The notes under the pieces were generated by a model, which ran no database searches, was not told the DNA's origin, and saw only the letters and a list, made by a program, of their open reading frames with translations. Below, in pieces: positions 1 through 5,196 of a DNA stretch of 5,472 nucleotides (position 1 is the stretch's first letter; every line of letters begins with the position of its first letter). The translations under genes and the position numbers were made by a program. The DNA comes from Phycisphaerales bacterium (GTDB lineage Bacteria > Planctomycetota > Phycisphaerae > Phycisphaerales > SM1A02), in assembly GCA_022447165.1 (NCBI GenBank), contig JAKVBR010000118.1:1-5472 (forward strand), read 5' to 3'.

Positions 1-221
1 TGCTTGCCGTACACAAAGAAAATGAGAACTTTTCTAAACCAGTCAGCGAATTCATGACATCAAACGTGTCAACGCTATCTCCAACCGACTCAATCGACAC
101 CCTTGTGCCACTCTTCAAAGAAGACAAGGTCGCAATTGTCATTGATAACGATGGTTCCTTTCTAGGACTTGTGACAAAGATTGACCTCATCCATCACTTA
201 CGAAAACAGTTACCAAGATGA
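1..221 (+). CDS. CBS-domain protein C-terminus, probably cystathionine beta-synthase (5' end outside window)
   Basis: The reading frame is open from base 3 and ends at TGA 219-221, giving the last 72 residues of a larger protein. The visible part reads as one CBS (Bateman-type) repeat: a VSEFMTSNVSTLSPTDSI start, a helix, a VAIVIDNDGSFLGLVTKIDL strand-turn-strand, and a closing helix. CBS repeats bind adenine nucleotides or S-adenosylmethionine and regulate the attached enzyme. The catalytic part is not in the window, so the identity rests on context. The next gene is a cystathionine gamma-lyase/synthase that starts inside this stop codon (ATGA, 4-bp overlap), and cystathionine beta-synthase with C-terminal CBS repeats is the usual partner in reverse transsulfuration. 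Other CBS-domain proteins, such as an IMP dehydrogenase-like or transporter protein, cannot be excluded from this fragment. Confidence 0.8.
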   Translation, partial: LAVHKENENFSKPVSEFMTSNVSTLSPTDSIDTLVPLFKEDKVAIVIDNDGSFLGLVTKIDLIHHLRKQLPR

Positions 222-1420
222 CCGAAACAAAGCACTTTGAATCTCAAGTCATCCATGCTGGACAATCTCACGAACCAGTAACAGGTGCTGTGATGCCACC
301 TGTTTTCCTTACCTCCACGTACGCGCAGTCATCACCAGGAGTCCACTCTGGCTACGAGTACACAAGAAGCCACAACCCGACGCGATATGCTCTTGAACGA
401 TGCATTGCTCGATTAGAGGGCTCAGCGCTTTCTGAAGAAGACGACGCTTCATTCGGAGGATTCGCCCTTTCAAGTGGAATGGCTGCTGTAAACACAGTGC
501 TAGAATTGCTCGACACGGGTGATCATGTCGTCGCGATGGACGATTTGTATGGCGGAACGCATCGGCTGTTTAACAAGGTGAAAAAGCGTTCTTCCGGCCT
601 GAACTTCACCTACGCTGATTTGACTGACCTCGATGCGCTGAAAGAAGCCGTTACAGACCAAACAAAACTCATCTGGGTAGAATCGCCAACGAATCCAATG
701 CTCAAGCTGGTAGATTTGCACGGCATTGTTGAGTTCGCCAAGGACAAGGACATTCTCCTTGCTTGCGATAACACGTTTGCGACTCCCGCACTACAGCACC
801 CTTTAGCAATTGGATTCGATATCGTCATGCATTCAGCAACGAAATATCTGGGAGGCCACAGTGATGTCGTTGCAGGCATTCTTGTAACAGGCAGTAAAGA
901 CCTTGCTGAACGTATTCGCTTCGTCCACAATTCAGCAGGCCCCGTTCTCGGTCCATTTGATTCTTATATGGTACTAAGGGGTATCAAAACACTTGCGCTG
1001 AGAATGAAACAACATTGCACAAGTGCCCTCCAAATTGCACAATGGCTTCAAGCACAAAAGGGAATCAAGAAAGTCATCTATCCCGGACTCCCGTCTCATC
1101 CTCAACATGACATTGCAAAGAATCAAATGTCAATCGATGGTGAAGTTGCTGGCGGCGGAATGATTACATTTATCTTGGACGGTGGGCTAGAGGCATCGAG
1201 AGCTTTCCTTGAGAATGTGTCAATCTTCTCGCTTGCAGAATCTCTTGGCGGAGTTGAATCCCTAATCGAACATCCAGCAATTATGACACATGCCTCAGTT
1301 GAGCCAGCAGTCAGAGAGAAACTTGGTATTGATGACGGTCTGATTCGAATTAGCGTTGGCATTGAGCATTTCGGGGACCTAATAGCGGACCTTGAACATG
1401 CACTGAGTAAATGCATATAA
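218..1420 (+). CDS. Cystathionine gamma-lyase / gamma-synthase (PLP-dependent, Cys/Met metabolism family)
   Basis: This 400-residue cytosolic enzyme has the normal length and full signature of the Cys/Met-metabolism PLP family. The PLP Schiff-base lysine is K209 in SATKYLGGHSDVVAG. Y48 and R50 (YEYTR) should bind the cofactor phosphate from the neighbouring subunit. S85-M88 (SSGM) forms the phosphate cup, Y111 stacks on the ring, D184 (CDNTFATP) contacts the pyridine nitrogen, and R377 (IRISVGIE) should hold the substrate carboxylate. The family includes gamma-lyase (cystathionine to cysteine, 2-oxobutyrate and ammonia) and gamma-synthase (activated homoserine plus cysteine to cystathionine). 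Sequence alone does not separate them reliably. Coupling to an upstream CBS-domain gene favours gamma-lyase in reverse transsulfuration. The ATG overlaps the preceding stop as ATGA, which implies translational coupling. The stop at 1418-1420 lies at or just before the start of pgi. No truncation or missing key residue is seen. Confidence 0.93.
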   Translation: MTETKHFESQVIHAGQSHEPVTGAVMPPVFLTSTYAQSSPGVHSGYEYTRSHNPTRYALERCIARLEGSALSEEDDASFGGFALSSGMAAVNTVLELLDTGDHVVAMDDLYGGTHRLFNKVKKRSSGLNFTYADLTDLDALKEAVTDQTKLIWVESPTNPMLKLVDLHGIVEFAKDKDILLACDNTFATPALQHPLAIGFDIVMHSATKYLGGHSDVVAGILVTGSKDLAERIRFVHNSAGPVLGPFDSYMVLRGIKTLALRMKQHCTSALQIAQWLQAQKGIKKVIYPGLPSHPQHDIAKNQMSIDGEVAGGGMITFILDGGLEASRAFLENVSIFSLAESLGGVESLIEHPAIMTHASVEPAVREKLGIDDGLIRISVGIEHFGDLIADLEHALSKCI

Positions 1421-2646
1421 CTCATATGGAGATTGAGTTTTCAAATCCAGAGAGCGTGACGCAGCGAGGGCTAACTGCCTTACGCGAAGCAAATCGATGT
1501 GCAGGCACTCATGACGAGGTATGGCGCACGCTCTGGAGTGAACACAATGCTGATAGCCAACTTGAAGATGTTAAAGCAGTAGCGTCTGCATTCTCATCGT
1601 GCAAACAAATCGTTGTGCTTGGCATTGGCGGATCAGCCCTAGGATTAAAAGCGCTTCACCAAGCACTCTCCTCAAATGACCAGCACCCTACATTAACTGT
1701 GTTAGACAACGTAGACCCTGTTTTCGTAATGGAAGTCCTTGGCACGATGAGTGCAATTGACCCAACAAACAAAGACACGGTTGTCATTGTGATTTCAAAA
1801 TCTGGCTCAACAACTGAAATTGCCGCTCTTCTCATGGTGACGCAACAAATGCTTCCACATGCACACTACCTTGCCATCACAGAAGATGCATCTCAACTTC
1901 ATGCGTACGCCGTTGAACAAGTATGGGATACGCTTCCTGTTCCTGTTGGCGTAGGTGGTCGTTTCAGCGTTTTATCAAATGTTGGTTTGCTTCCAGCCTT
2001 TTTATGCAATATTGACTGCTCAGAATTGTTACGGGGCGCAAGGGAAATGGATCAGCGGTGTTTGCAAGAAGAGAACAACCCTGCACTCTCTCTTGCTCAA
2101 CAATTAGTTCATGCGTATGAATCAGGGCGCACAATCCATGTGCTGATGCCATACTGCAGCCGACTTGCAAATCTAGCAGAATGGTATGTGCAACTCTGGG
2201 CAGAATCACTGGGCAAAATAGATTCGCAGGGCAATCGAATTGGCCCAACACCAGTTGCTGCAATAGGTGCGACTGATCAACACAGCACGCTGCAGCTTTG
2301 GCAAGAAGGTCCGCTCGACAAAGTCATAGGATTTATCAGGGTCCAGCACAGTGATGATATTGCACTCGGTGACGAAGTCATGAACGAACAATTTGAGTGG
2401 CTGAAAGGGAAAAGTTTAAAGCAACTTCTCGATACACAGCAAAAATCAACAGAAGCATCACTGAGAGAGGGTGGGCAAGAAACGTACACAATGATCATGC
2501 CTTCCCTTGACGCCCATTCTATTGGTCAGTTTGTAGCGCTCTGGCAAATCACTGTCGCAATTGCTGGTCGTATGCTAGAAATCAACCCCTACAATCAACC
2601 CGGAGTTGAACTCAGCAAGAAACTCACCAAAGAGTCATTGCGATAA
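1411..2646 (+). CDS. pgi: Glucose-6-phosphate isomerase, short bacterial form
   Basis: This 411-residue enzyme interconverts glucose 6-phosphate and fructose 6-phosphate in the cytosol (glycolysis and gluconeogenesis). It has two SIS sugar-isomerase lobes. The first contains VVLGIGGSALGLKAL (residues 68-82) and the phosphate-binding loop ISKSGSTTE (128-136). R184 lies in VGGRFSVLS. By family alignment, the catalytic base is E265 in WAESLGKIDSQG, the ring-opening His is H291 in GATDQHSTLQLWQEGP, and the Lys near the C-terminus is K403 in PGVELSKKL. The length fits the short form of roughly 400-450 residues rather than the 550-residue E. coli/animal type. Two starts are possible: ATG 1411, overlapping the upstream gene by 10 bp, or in-frame ATG 1426, just past the upstream stop. 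Neither has a clear Shine-Dalgarno sequence, and 1426 would remove only MHITH. Tight spacing indicates co-transcription with the transsulfuration genes. It converges on csrA with a 2-bp gap. Confidence 0.95.
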   Translation: MHITHMEIEFSNPESVTQRGLTALREANRCAGTHDEVWRTLWSEHNADSQLEDVKAVASAFSSCKQIVVLGIGGSALGLKALHQALSSNDQHPTLTVLDNVDPVFVMEVLGTMSAIDPTNKDTVVIVISKSGSTTEIAALLMVTQQMLPHAHYLAITEDASQLHAYAVEQVWDTLPVPVGVGGRFSVLSNVGLLPAFLCNIDCSELLRGAREMDQRCLQEENNPALSLAQQLVHAYESGRTIHVLMPYCSRLANLAEWYVQLWAESLGKIDSQGNRIGPTPVAAIGATDQHSTLQLWQEGPLDKVIGFIRVQHSDDIALGDEVMNEQFEWLKGKSLKQLLDTQQKSTEASLREGGQETYTMIMPSLDAHSIGQFVALWQITVAIAGRMLEINPYNQPGVELSKKLTKESLR

Positions 2647-2648
2647 AT

Positions 2649-2885
2649 TCACATTCCAGCAATTTTAGGTGGTTTAAACTCATTTAAGTCATCTTGCTTA
2701 AACGTCGTGGAAGCGCCTTCATTCTCTACTCGAATGGCTTCATACACTTCCTTGCGGTGAACAGGTATTGTCGAGGGGGCTTTAATGCCCAAACGCACCT
2801 TGTCACCTCTGATATCGACCACTGTCAGTTCGATATCGTCACCAATCATTATCGTTTCATCTTTGTGCCGTGATAACACCAGCAT
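2649..2885 (-). CDS. csrA: Carbon storage regulator CsrA (RNA-binding translational regulator)
   Basis: This 78-residue homodimeric RNA-binding protein recognises GGA motifs, often in hairpin loops over ribosome binding sites, and thereby blocks translation or changes mRNA stability. The whole family fold is visible: MLVLSR at the N-terminus with L4 and R6, MIGDDIELTV, VRLGIKAP (residues 30-37), and PVHRKEVYEAI (41-51) with V42 and R44. L4, R6, V42 and R44 match the RNA-contacting positions known from E. coli CsrA. The protein is longer than E. coli CsrA (61 residues), with a C-terminal extension after about residue 55. Such extensions are typical of CsrA from FliW-containing bacteria, where FliW binds CsrA away from its RNA site. 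It is the last gene of a minus-strand fliW-csrA pair, 64 bp behind fliW. Its Shine-Dalgarno sequence is GGAAGG (2900-2895), 9 nt before the ATG, and carries GGA triplets that CsrA itself could cover. Confidence 0.97.
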   Translation of the reverse strand: MLVLSRHKDETIMIGDDIELTVVDIRGDKVRLGIKAPSTIPVHRKEVYEAIRVENEGASTTFKQDDLNEFKPPKIAGM

Positions 2886-2949
2886 GGTAAGAATCCTTCC
2901 TCAATGTAAGCCACTAAAGTGGCGCTCGCCCTTCCCTGAGCGAGTGTGT
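2886..2949 (-). promoter_or_regulatory. fliW-csrA intergenic leader: GGA-loop hairpin plus GGA-containing csrA ribosome binding site
   Basis: Read on the minus strand, the 64 nt between fliW and csrA hold two hairpins and the csrA ribosome binding site. The first hairpin has a 5-bp stem, CGCTC/GAGCG (2942-2938 with 2927-2923), or alternatively CTCGC/GCGAG (2944-2940 with 2929-2925). In both pairings a 10-nt loop exposes AGGGAAGG. The segment CAGGGA (2938-2933) fits the CARGGA core of the CsrA consensus, although in the first pairing its CA end falls partly in the stem. The second hairpin is GCCAC/GTGGC around TTTA (2923-2910). The Shine-Dalgarno region, GAGGAAGGAT (2902-2893), contains two more GGAs. 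The loop GGA and the AAGGAT GGA are 39 nt apart, which could let one CsrA dimer bridge them. No T-run follows either hairpin, so they do not look like terminators. CsrA autoregulation is inferred; the motifs and stems are seen directly. Confidence 0.5.
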
Positions 2950-3393
2950 TTATGCAGTTAATCGCTCGTGTGCAGCCAATCTCACCACTTCATGGCGAGT
3001 TGTCCATCGTTTGTCCGCAAGAACCAGTTGCATTGCATGGTGGTTTGTAAGATTCACCACGATAGGCCCCTGCAAATTGACTGTTAATGCATTGTCATAT
3101 TTATTCACAATGACAAATGTTTGAGCTGTCTCTAATGTCTCTAGGCTGAGTTCATCCATCTGTTCTTTTCTGACTGTTGCTTGGTAGTCAGGAACCCACG
3201 TCGCAGGATCAGTCACGACAAATGCCAACTCAGGGGCTTCTGTGGATTGCAACCAGAAAAACAACCCATCGTCATCGGGTTGCAATAAAGCATATTGGGT
3301 GTAACTTGAAAACCCTAACAAGCCGTTTGTAAATTCTAAAATTCGACTGTCGTCAACTTCGACTGAACCAAATCGAGTCGTTTGTACCTTCAT
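2950..3393 (-). CDS. fliW: Flagellar assembly factor FliW (CsrA antagonist)
   Basis: This 147-residue cytosolic protein is of normal FliW length. In Bacillus and epsilonproteobacteria, FliW binds flagellin and, when free, binds CsrA and relieves repression of flagellin translation, so that flagellin synthesis is tied to filament assembly. Family landmarks are clear: an MKVQTTRFGSVEV start, ILEFTNGLLGF (residues 18-28), FFWLQSTEAPELAFVVTDP (45-63), and NLQGPIVVNLTNHHAMQLVL near 109-128. By recall, E55 in APELAF occupies the position of N55 of B. subtilis FliW, which matters for CsrA binding there. Many FliWs differ at this site. The start is supported by AAGGAT (3408-3403), with about 10 nt between the AAGGA and the ATG. 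csrA follows 64 bp downstream on the same strand, the classic partner arrangement. No flagellin or other flagellar structural gene is in this window. Confidence 0.96.
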   Translation of the reverse strand: MKVQTTRFGSVEVDDSRILEFTNGLLGFSSYTQYALLQPDDDGLFFWLQSTEAPELAFVVTDPATWVPDYQATVRKEQMDELSLETLETAQTFVIVNKYDNALTVNLQGPIVVNLTNHHAMQLVLADKRWTTRHEVVRLAAHERLTA

Positions 3394-3467
3394 AAAAGCA
3401 CAATCCTTACGCGGTTCCGAAAATCCTTCGGTGCCCCACTACGGCGTGGGCGACTTCCTGTCCGAGG

Positions 3468-3496
3468 CATGTTGTGTGAACCGTGGTCACAACATG
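3468..3496. repeat. Perfect 9-bp inverted repeat with nested CRP-like half-sites
   Basis: The arms CATGTTGTG (3468-3476) and CACAACATG (3488-3496) are perfectly complementary around an 11-nt spacer. Nested at 3475-3491 is TGTGA-N7-TCACA, which resembles CRP/FNR-type half-sites but with 7 rather than the usual 6 spacer bases. It could be an RNA hairpin in the fliW leader or a DNA operator for a dimeric regulator; the sequence does not decide between them. It lies 75-103 bp upstream of the fliW start codon. Confidence 0.55.
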
Positions 3497-3521
3497 ACCG
3501 CAAAGTAGAGCGGTCGAAATG

Positions 3522-3548
3522 CCATCGGCTACATCCCCTAAAGTTCGA
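3522..3548 (-). promoter_or_regulatory. Weak flagellar sigma-28-like promoter candidate upstream of fliW
   Basis: On the minus strand, GCCGATGG (3529-3522) matches six of eight bases of the FliA/sigma-28 -10 consensus GCCGATAA. At the expected 11-nt spacing the -35 position reads TCGAACTT (3548-3541), only four of eight matches to TAAAGTTT. Initiation here would start the transcript near 3514, just inside the first hairpin of the leader. The flagellar context makes the -10 match attractive, but the poor -35 keeps this a weak candidate. I found no better sigma-70 promoter; a TTTAAT at 3577-3572 has no good -35. Confidence 0.18.
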
Positions 3549-3596
3549 TAATCTAAGTTTGAAACTAGACCATTAAAGTCCTATAACGGGAAGGCG

Positions 3597-4271
3597 TTAC
3601 TTAAATGCCATGAAACCTAAGCCAATCGCAATCAGGACGAGCACGACTACTACCACAGTCAGGTTGCGTTTCGCCCTCAAAGTCGACTCTAAACGGCGCT
3701 GAACTGCTCTGAATTGTGGTGAGCCTACTCCATCTTCAAATGGTTCAGTTGGCTCAGGTGACTTTCGTTCAGGCATCGACAACGGTTTCGAAGTGGTGTT
3801 TAAAATCATCGTATCATTCAGAAATGATGACATTCCGTCTACCTCGCCTTGAGAGGGGTCTGAATCATCTAGCCCAAGGTTGTTTCGGTCTCGATACGCT
3901 AAAAATGGTGCTCCACATTCTTCACAAGACCTGTCTTTTTTACTGACATGAGCGCCACAATCATGGCAGCGCTCTAGGAGGTGTGCAATTCCAGCAACAC
4001 GCCTTGCGACCATCCAGAGTTGTCTAGTTGTAGGTCCTCTTAAGAGCGTATGACGCTCAATTTTTCCTCGCTTCGCTAAATCAGCTAAATGGTCGTACGT
4101 CATGCCGGGCTTATGAGGAAGCGACTCATCGCGCACCCACCACGGTCCAATTCCCCCTTCAGCGATGAGCAGTTCATCTTTCACAAGTGAAACCCCACAC
4201 GCAGTACATAAAGAACTTTCTGATTGCGTCTCCCCACAAATCGGACAGACGAGTATCCTTTGCTTTGACAT
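3597..4271 (-). CDS. Double zinc-ribbon / GYF-like protein with C-terminal membrane anchor, function unknown
   Basis: From the preferred ATG at 4271 the protein has 224 residues. A first zinc ribbon uses CPIC...CTAC (C9, C12, C22, C25). A middle region from about 41 to 98, with GPWWVRD, LADLAKRGKIERHTLLRGP and LWMVARR, looks like the GYF_2-type domain: a short W-containing strand, a helix with a G-K-I turn, then the RGP motif. A second ribbon is CHDC...CEEC (C102, C105, C116, C119). An acidic, proline-rich linker (about 130-185) follows, then a basic helix (188-203) and one hydrophobic helix (204-222) ending in AFK. This predicts a tail-anchored protein with its zinc domains in the cytoplasm. 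An upstream ATG at 4319 would add 16 residues, but the shorter start puts the first CxxC close to the N-terminus, and neither has a clear Shine-Dalgarno. I recall similar proteins in planctomycetes, with no known function. It lies upstream of fliW on the same strand, so read-through into fliW is possible. Confidence 0.8.
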   Translation of the reverse strand: MSKQRILVCPICGETQSESSLCTACGVSLVKDELLIAEGGIGPWWVRDESLPHKPGMTYDHLADLAKRGKIERHTLLRGPTTRQLWMVARRVAGIAHLLERCHDCGAHVSKKDRSCEECGAPFLAYRDRNNLGLDDSDPSQGEVDGMSSFLNDTMILNTTSKPLSMPERKSPEPTEPFEDGVGSPQFRAVQRRLESTLRAKRNLTVVVVVLVLIAIGLGFMAFK

Positions 4272-5196
4272 GAATGTTATTGTAGCGACAACTGTGTGTT
4301 TTGCTTTGATTGGTTGCAAGGCAATCCAACCGGAGTATCAGACAAGAGTAACAACTGTTCCAGAAGCATCTAGAATTGTTGCTATCGTTGCGAACACCCC
4401 AATCAGACGAAGTGAATTCTGGGAGACTCTTGTGGGCTTGAGCGGAGAAAAAGCCGTTGAACAATTTGTTCTAGAGATTGGCATCAACAAAGAACTAGAA
4501 CGTAAAGGACTTGCCTTATCAAAAGAGGATTTTCGAAGAGAACACGAGATACTAATGGAATCATTACAAGTTAATTCTATGCAAGAAGCCTTAGATGCGC
4601 TCTCGATGCAACAGTCGCTCACACCGTCACAAGTTGATAGTTTCATTCGTCAGAATGCAGGATTACGCAAACTTATAAAAGATAAATTGACAGTCAATGC
4701 TGCAATGATTGAACGAATGTTTCAAATTCTTCATGGACCATCCGCACAAGCAAAGATCATCGTTTGCATGTCAAGAGAGGGTGCCATCGAAGCAATGGAG
4801 TTACTCGACTCAGGTGAAACCTTTGACAGTGTTGCCATGAAATGTTCTGTTGATTCGACAAGCAAATACGGGGGTTCTATTGGAGAAATCATCTATGCTG
4901 ATCCTCAGTGGCCAGCCTCACTTCGTGAACAACTTCACGCTATTGAACTTCAGCATTACTCATCCCCATTCCTCATGGATGAAACTTGGGCGATTGTGTA
5001 CAAGCAATCTGAGCAACATGGAAGCGGAATCAATCTCGACTCAGTTAAGCAAGATGTTGAAAAGATTGCAAGGCTAGCGCAAGAACGATTGATTATGACT
5101 CAACATTCAAACCAAATCTTGAGAACGTATAAACCAACGATTATTGATGATGCTCTTAAGCAGAATTTAAGTGTGAATCGTAACTATTCGGATTAG
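4270..5196 (+). CDS. PpiC/SurA/PrsA-like lipoprotein with parvulin-type domain, possibly non-catalytic
   Basis: From ATG 4270 the protein has 308 residues. It begins with a short hydrophobic segment and a lipobox-like FALIGC (residues 11-16), so C16 is the likely lipidated residue. The signal is atypical because no Lys or Arg precedes the hydrophobic core. A helical N-terminal region (about 35-155, including IVAIVANTPIRRSEF) resembles the SurA/PrsA chaperone fold. A parvulin-like domain spans about 157-247: AKIIVCMS, AMELLDSGETFDSVAMKCSVD, GGSIGEI, and a final TWAIVYK strand. By alignment the two active-site His of parvulins are replaced, by I163 and A241, while D195 sits at the Cys/Asp position. 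A periplasmic chaperone role without isomerase activity is therefore plausible. A helical tail (255-300) follows. An in-frame ATG at 4165 would lie deep in the divergent gene and would destroy the signal peptide. The start overlaps that of the divergent zinc-ribbon gene, and the end overlaps the convergent permease gene by 30 bp. Confidence 0.85.
   Translation: MNVIVATTVCFALIGCKAIQPEYQTRVTTVPEASRIVAIVANTPIRRSEFWETLVGLSGEKAVEQFVLEIGINKELERKGLALSKEDFRREHEILMESLQVNSMQEALDALSMQQSLTPSQVDSFIRQNAGLRKLIKDKLTVNAAMIERMFQILHGPSAQAKIIVCMSREGAIEAMELLDSGETFDSVAMKCSVDSTSKYGGSIGEIIYADPQWPASLREQLHAIELQHYSSPFLMDETWAIVYKQSEQHGSGINLDSVKQDVEKIARLAQERLIMTQHSNQILRTYKPTIIDDALKQNLSVNRNYSD

Larger units (their letters stand above)
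3394..3596 (-). promoter_or_regulatory. Structured, GGA-rich 5' leader of fliW
   Basis: This 203-bp non-coding stretch lies between the zinc-ribbon gene stop and the fliW start. On the fliW-sense strand it carries four inverted repeats in about 100 nt: GACCGC/GCGGTC (3515-3510 with 3501-3496), a 9-bp repeat at 3468-3496, CCCAC/GTGGG (3450-3446 with 3439-3435), and CCGAA-GGATT-TTCGG (3431-3417), which puts a GGA in the loop. The ribosome binding site AAGGAT (3408-3403) has another GGA 20 nt further on. I count seven GGA triplets on the sense strand and one on the other. An enriched set of GGAs, one in a hairpin loop and one in the Shine-Dalgarno, is what a CsrA-repressed leader looks like. No match to a riboswitch family I know was found, and no credible small ORF is present. 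Regulation is inferred from motifs only. Confidence 0.45.

Noticed and set aside
2910..2923. Hairpin GCCAC/GTGGC as an intrinsic terminator after fliW
   Set aside because: No T-run follows on the minus strand, and csrA begins only 25 bp downstream in the same direction.
3460..3560. Resemblance of GACCGCAAAG and GCCATCGGCT on the plus strand to parts of a cyclic-di-GMP-I riboswitch
   Set aside because: Only short stretches match. The conserved core order and paired helices of that riboswitch are not present, and the plus strand has no gene start directly downstream.
3552..3569. Imperfect palindrome around AGTTTGAAACT as an operator
   Set aside because: It is short and AT-rich with a bulge in the outer arms. 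It could be chance, and no promoter could be placed convincingly next to it.
3382..3576. A plus-strand open frame of 64 codons across the fliW start and leader
   Set aside because: It overlaps the fliW start antisense, has no recognisable motif and no ribosome binding site, and its composition is explained by the hairpin-rich leader on the other strand.
4179..4192. Palindrome TTTCACAAGTGAAA, about 80 bp upstream of the lipoprotein start
   Set aside because: Six-base arms with a short spacer are expected several times by chance in a window this size, and it lies in well-explained zinc-ribbon coding sequence.
4165..4269. An upstream in-frame start for the lipoprotein gene at 4165
   Set aside because: It would put 35 polar residues before the hydrophobic signal segment and lipobox, and would lie entirely antisense to the zinc-ribbon coding region.
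4338..4646. A minus-strand open frame of about 100 codons inside the lipoprotein gene
   Set aside because: It is Ser- and Cys-rich with no domain pattern, as expected for the antisense shadow of the convincing plus-strand gene.
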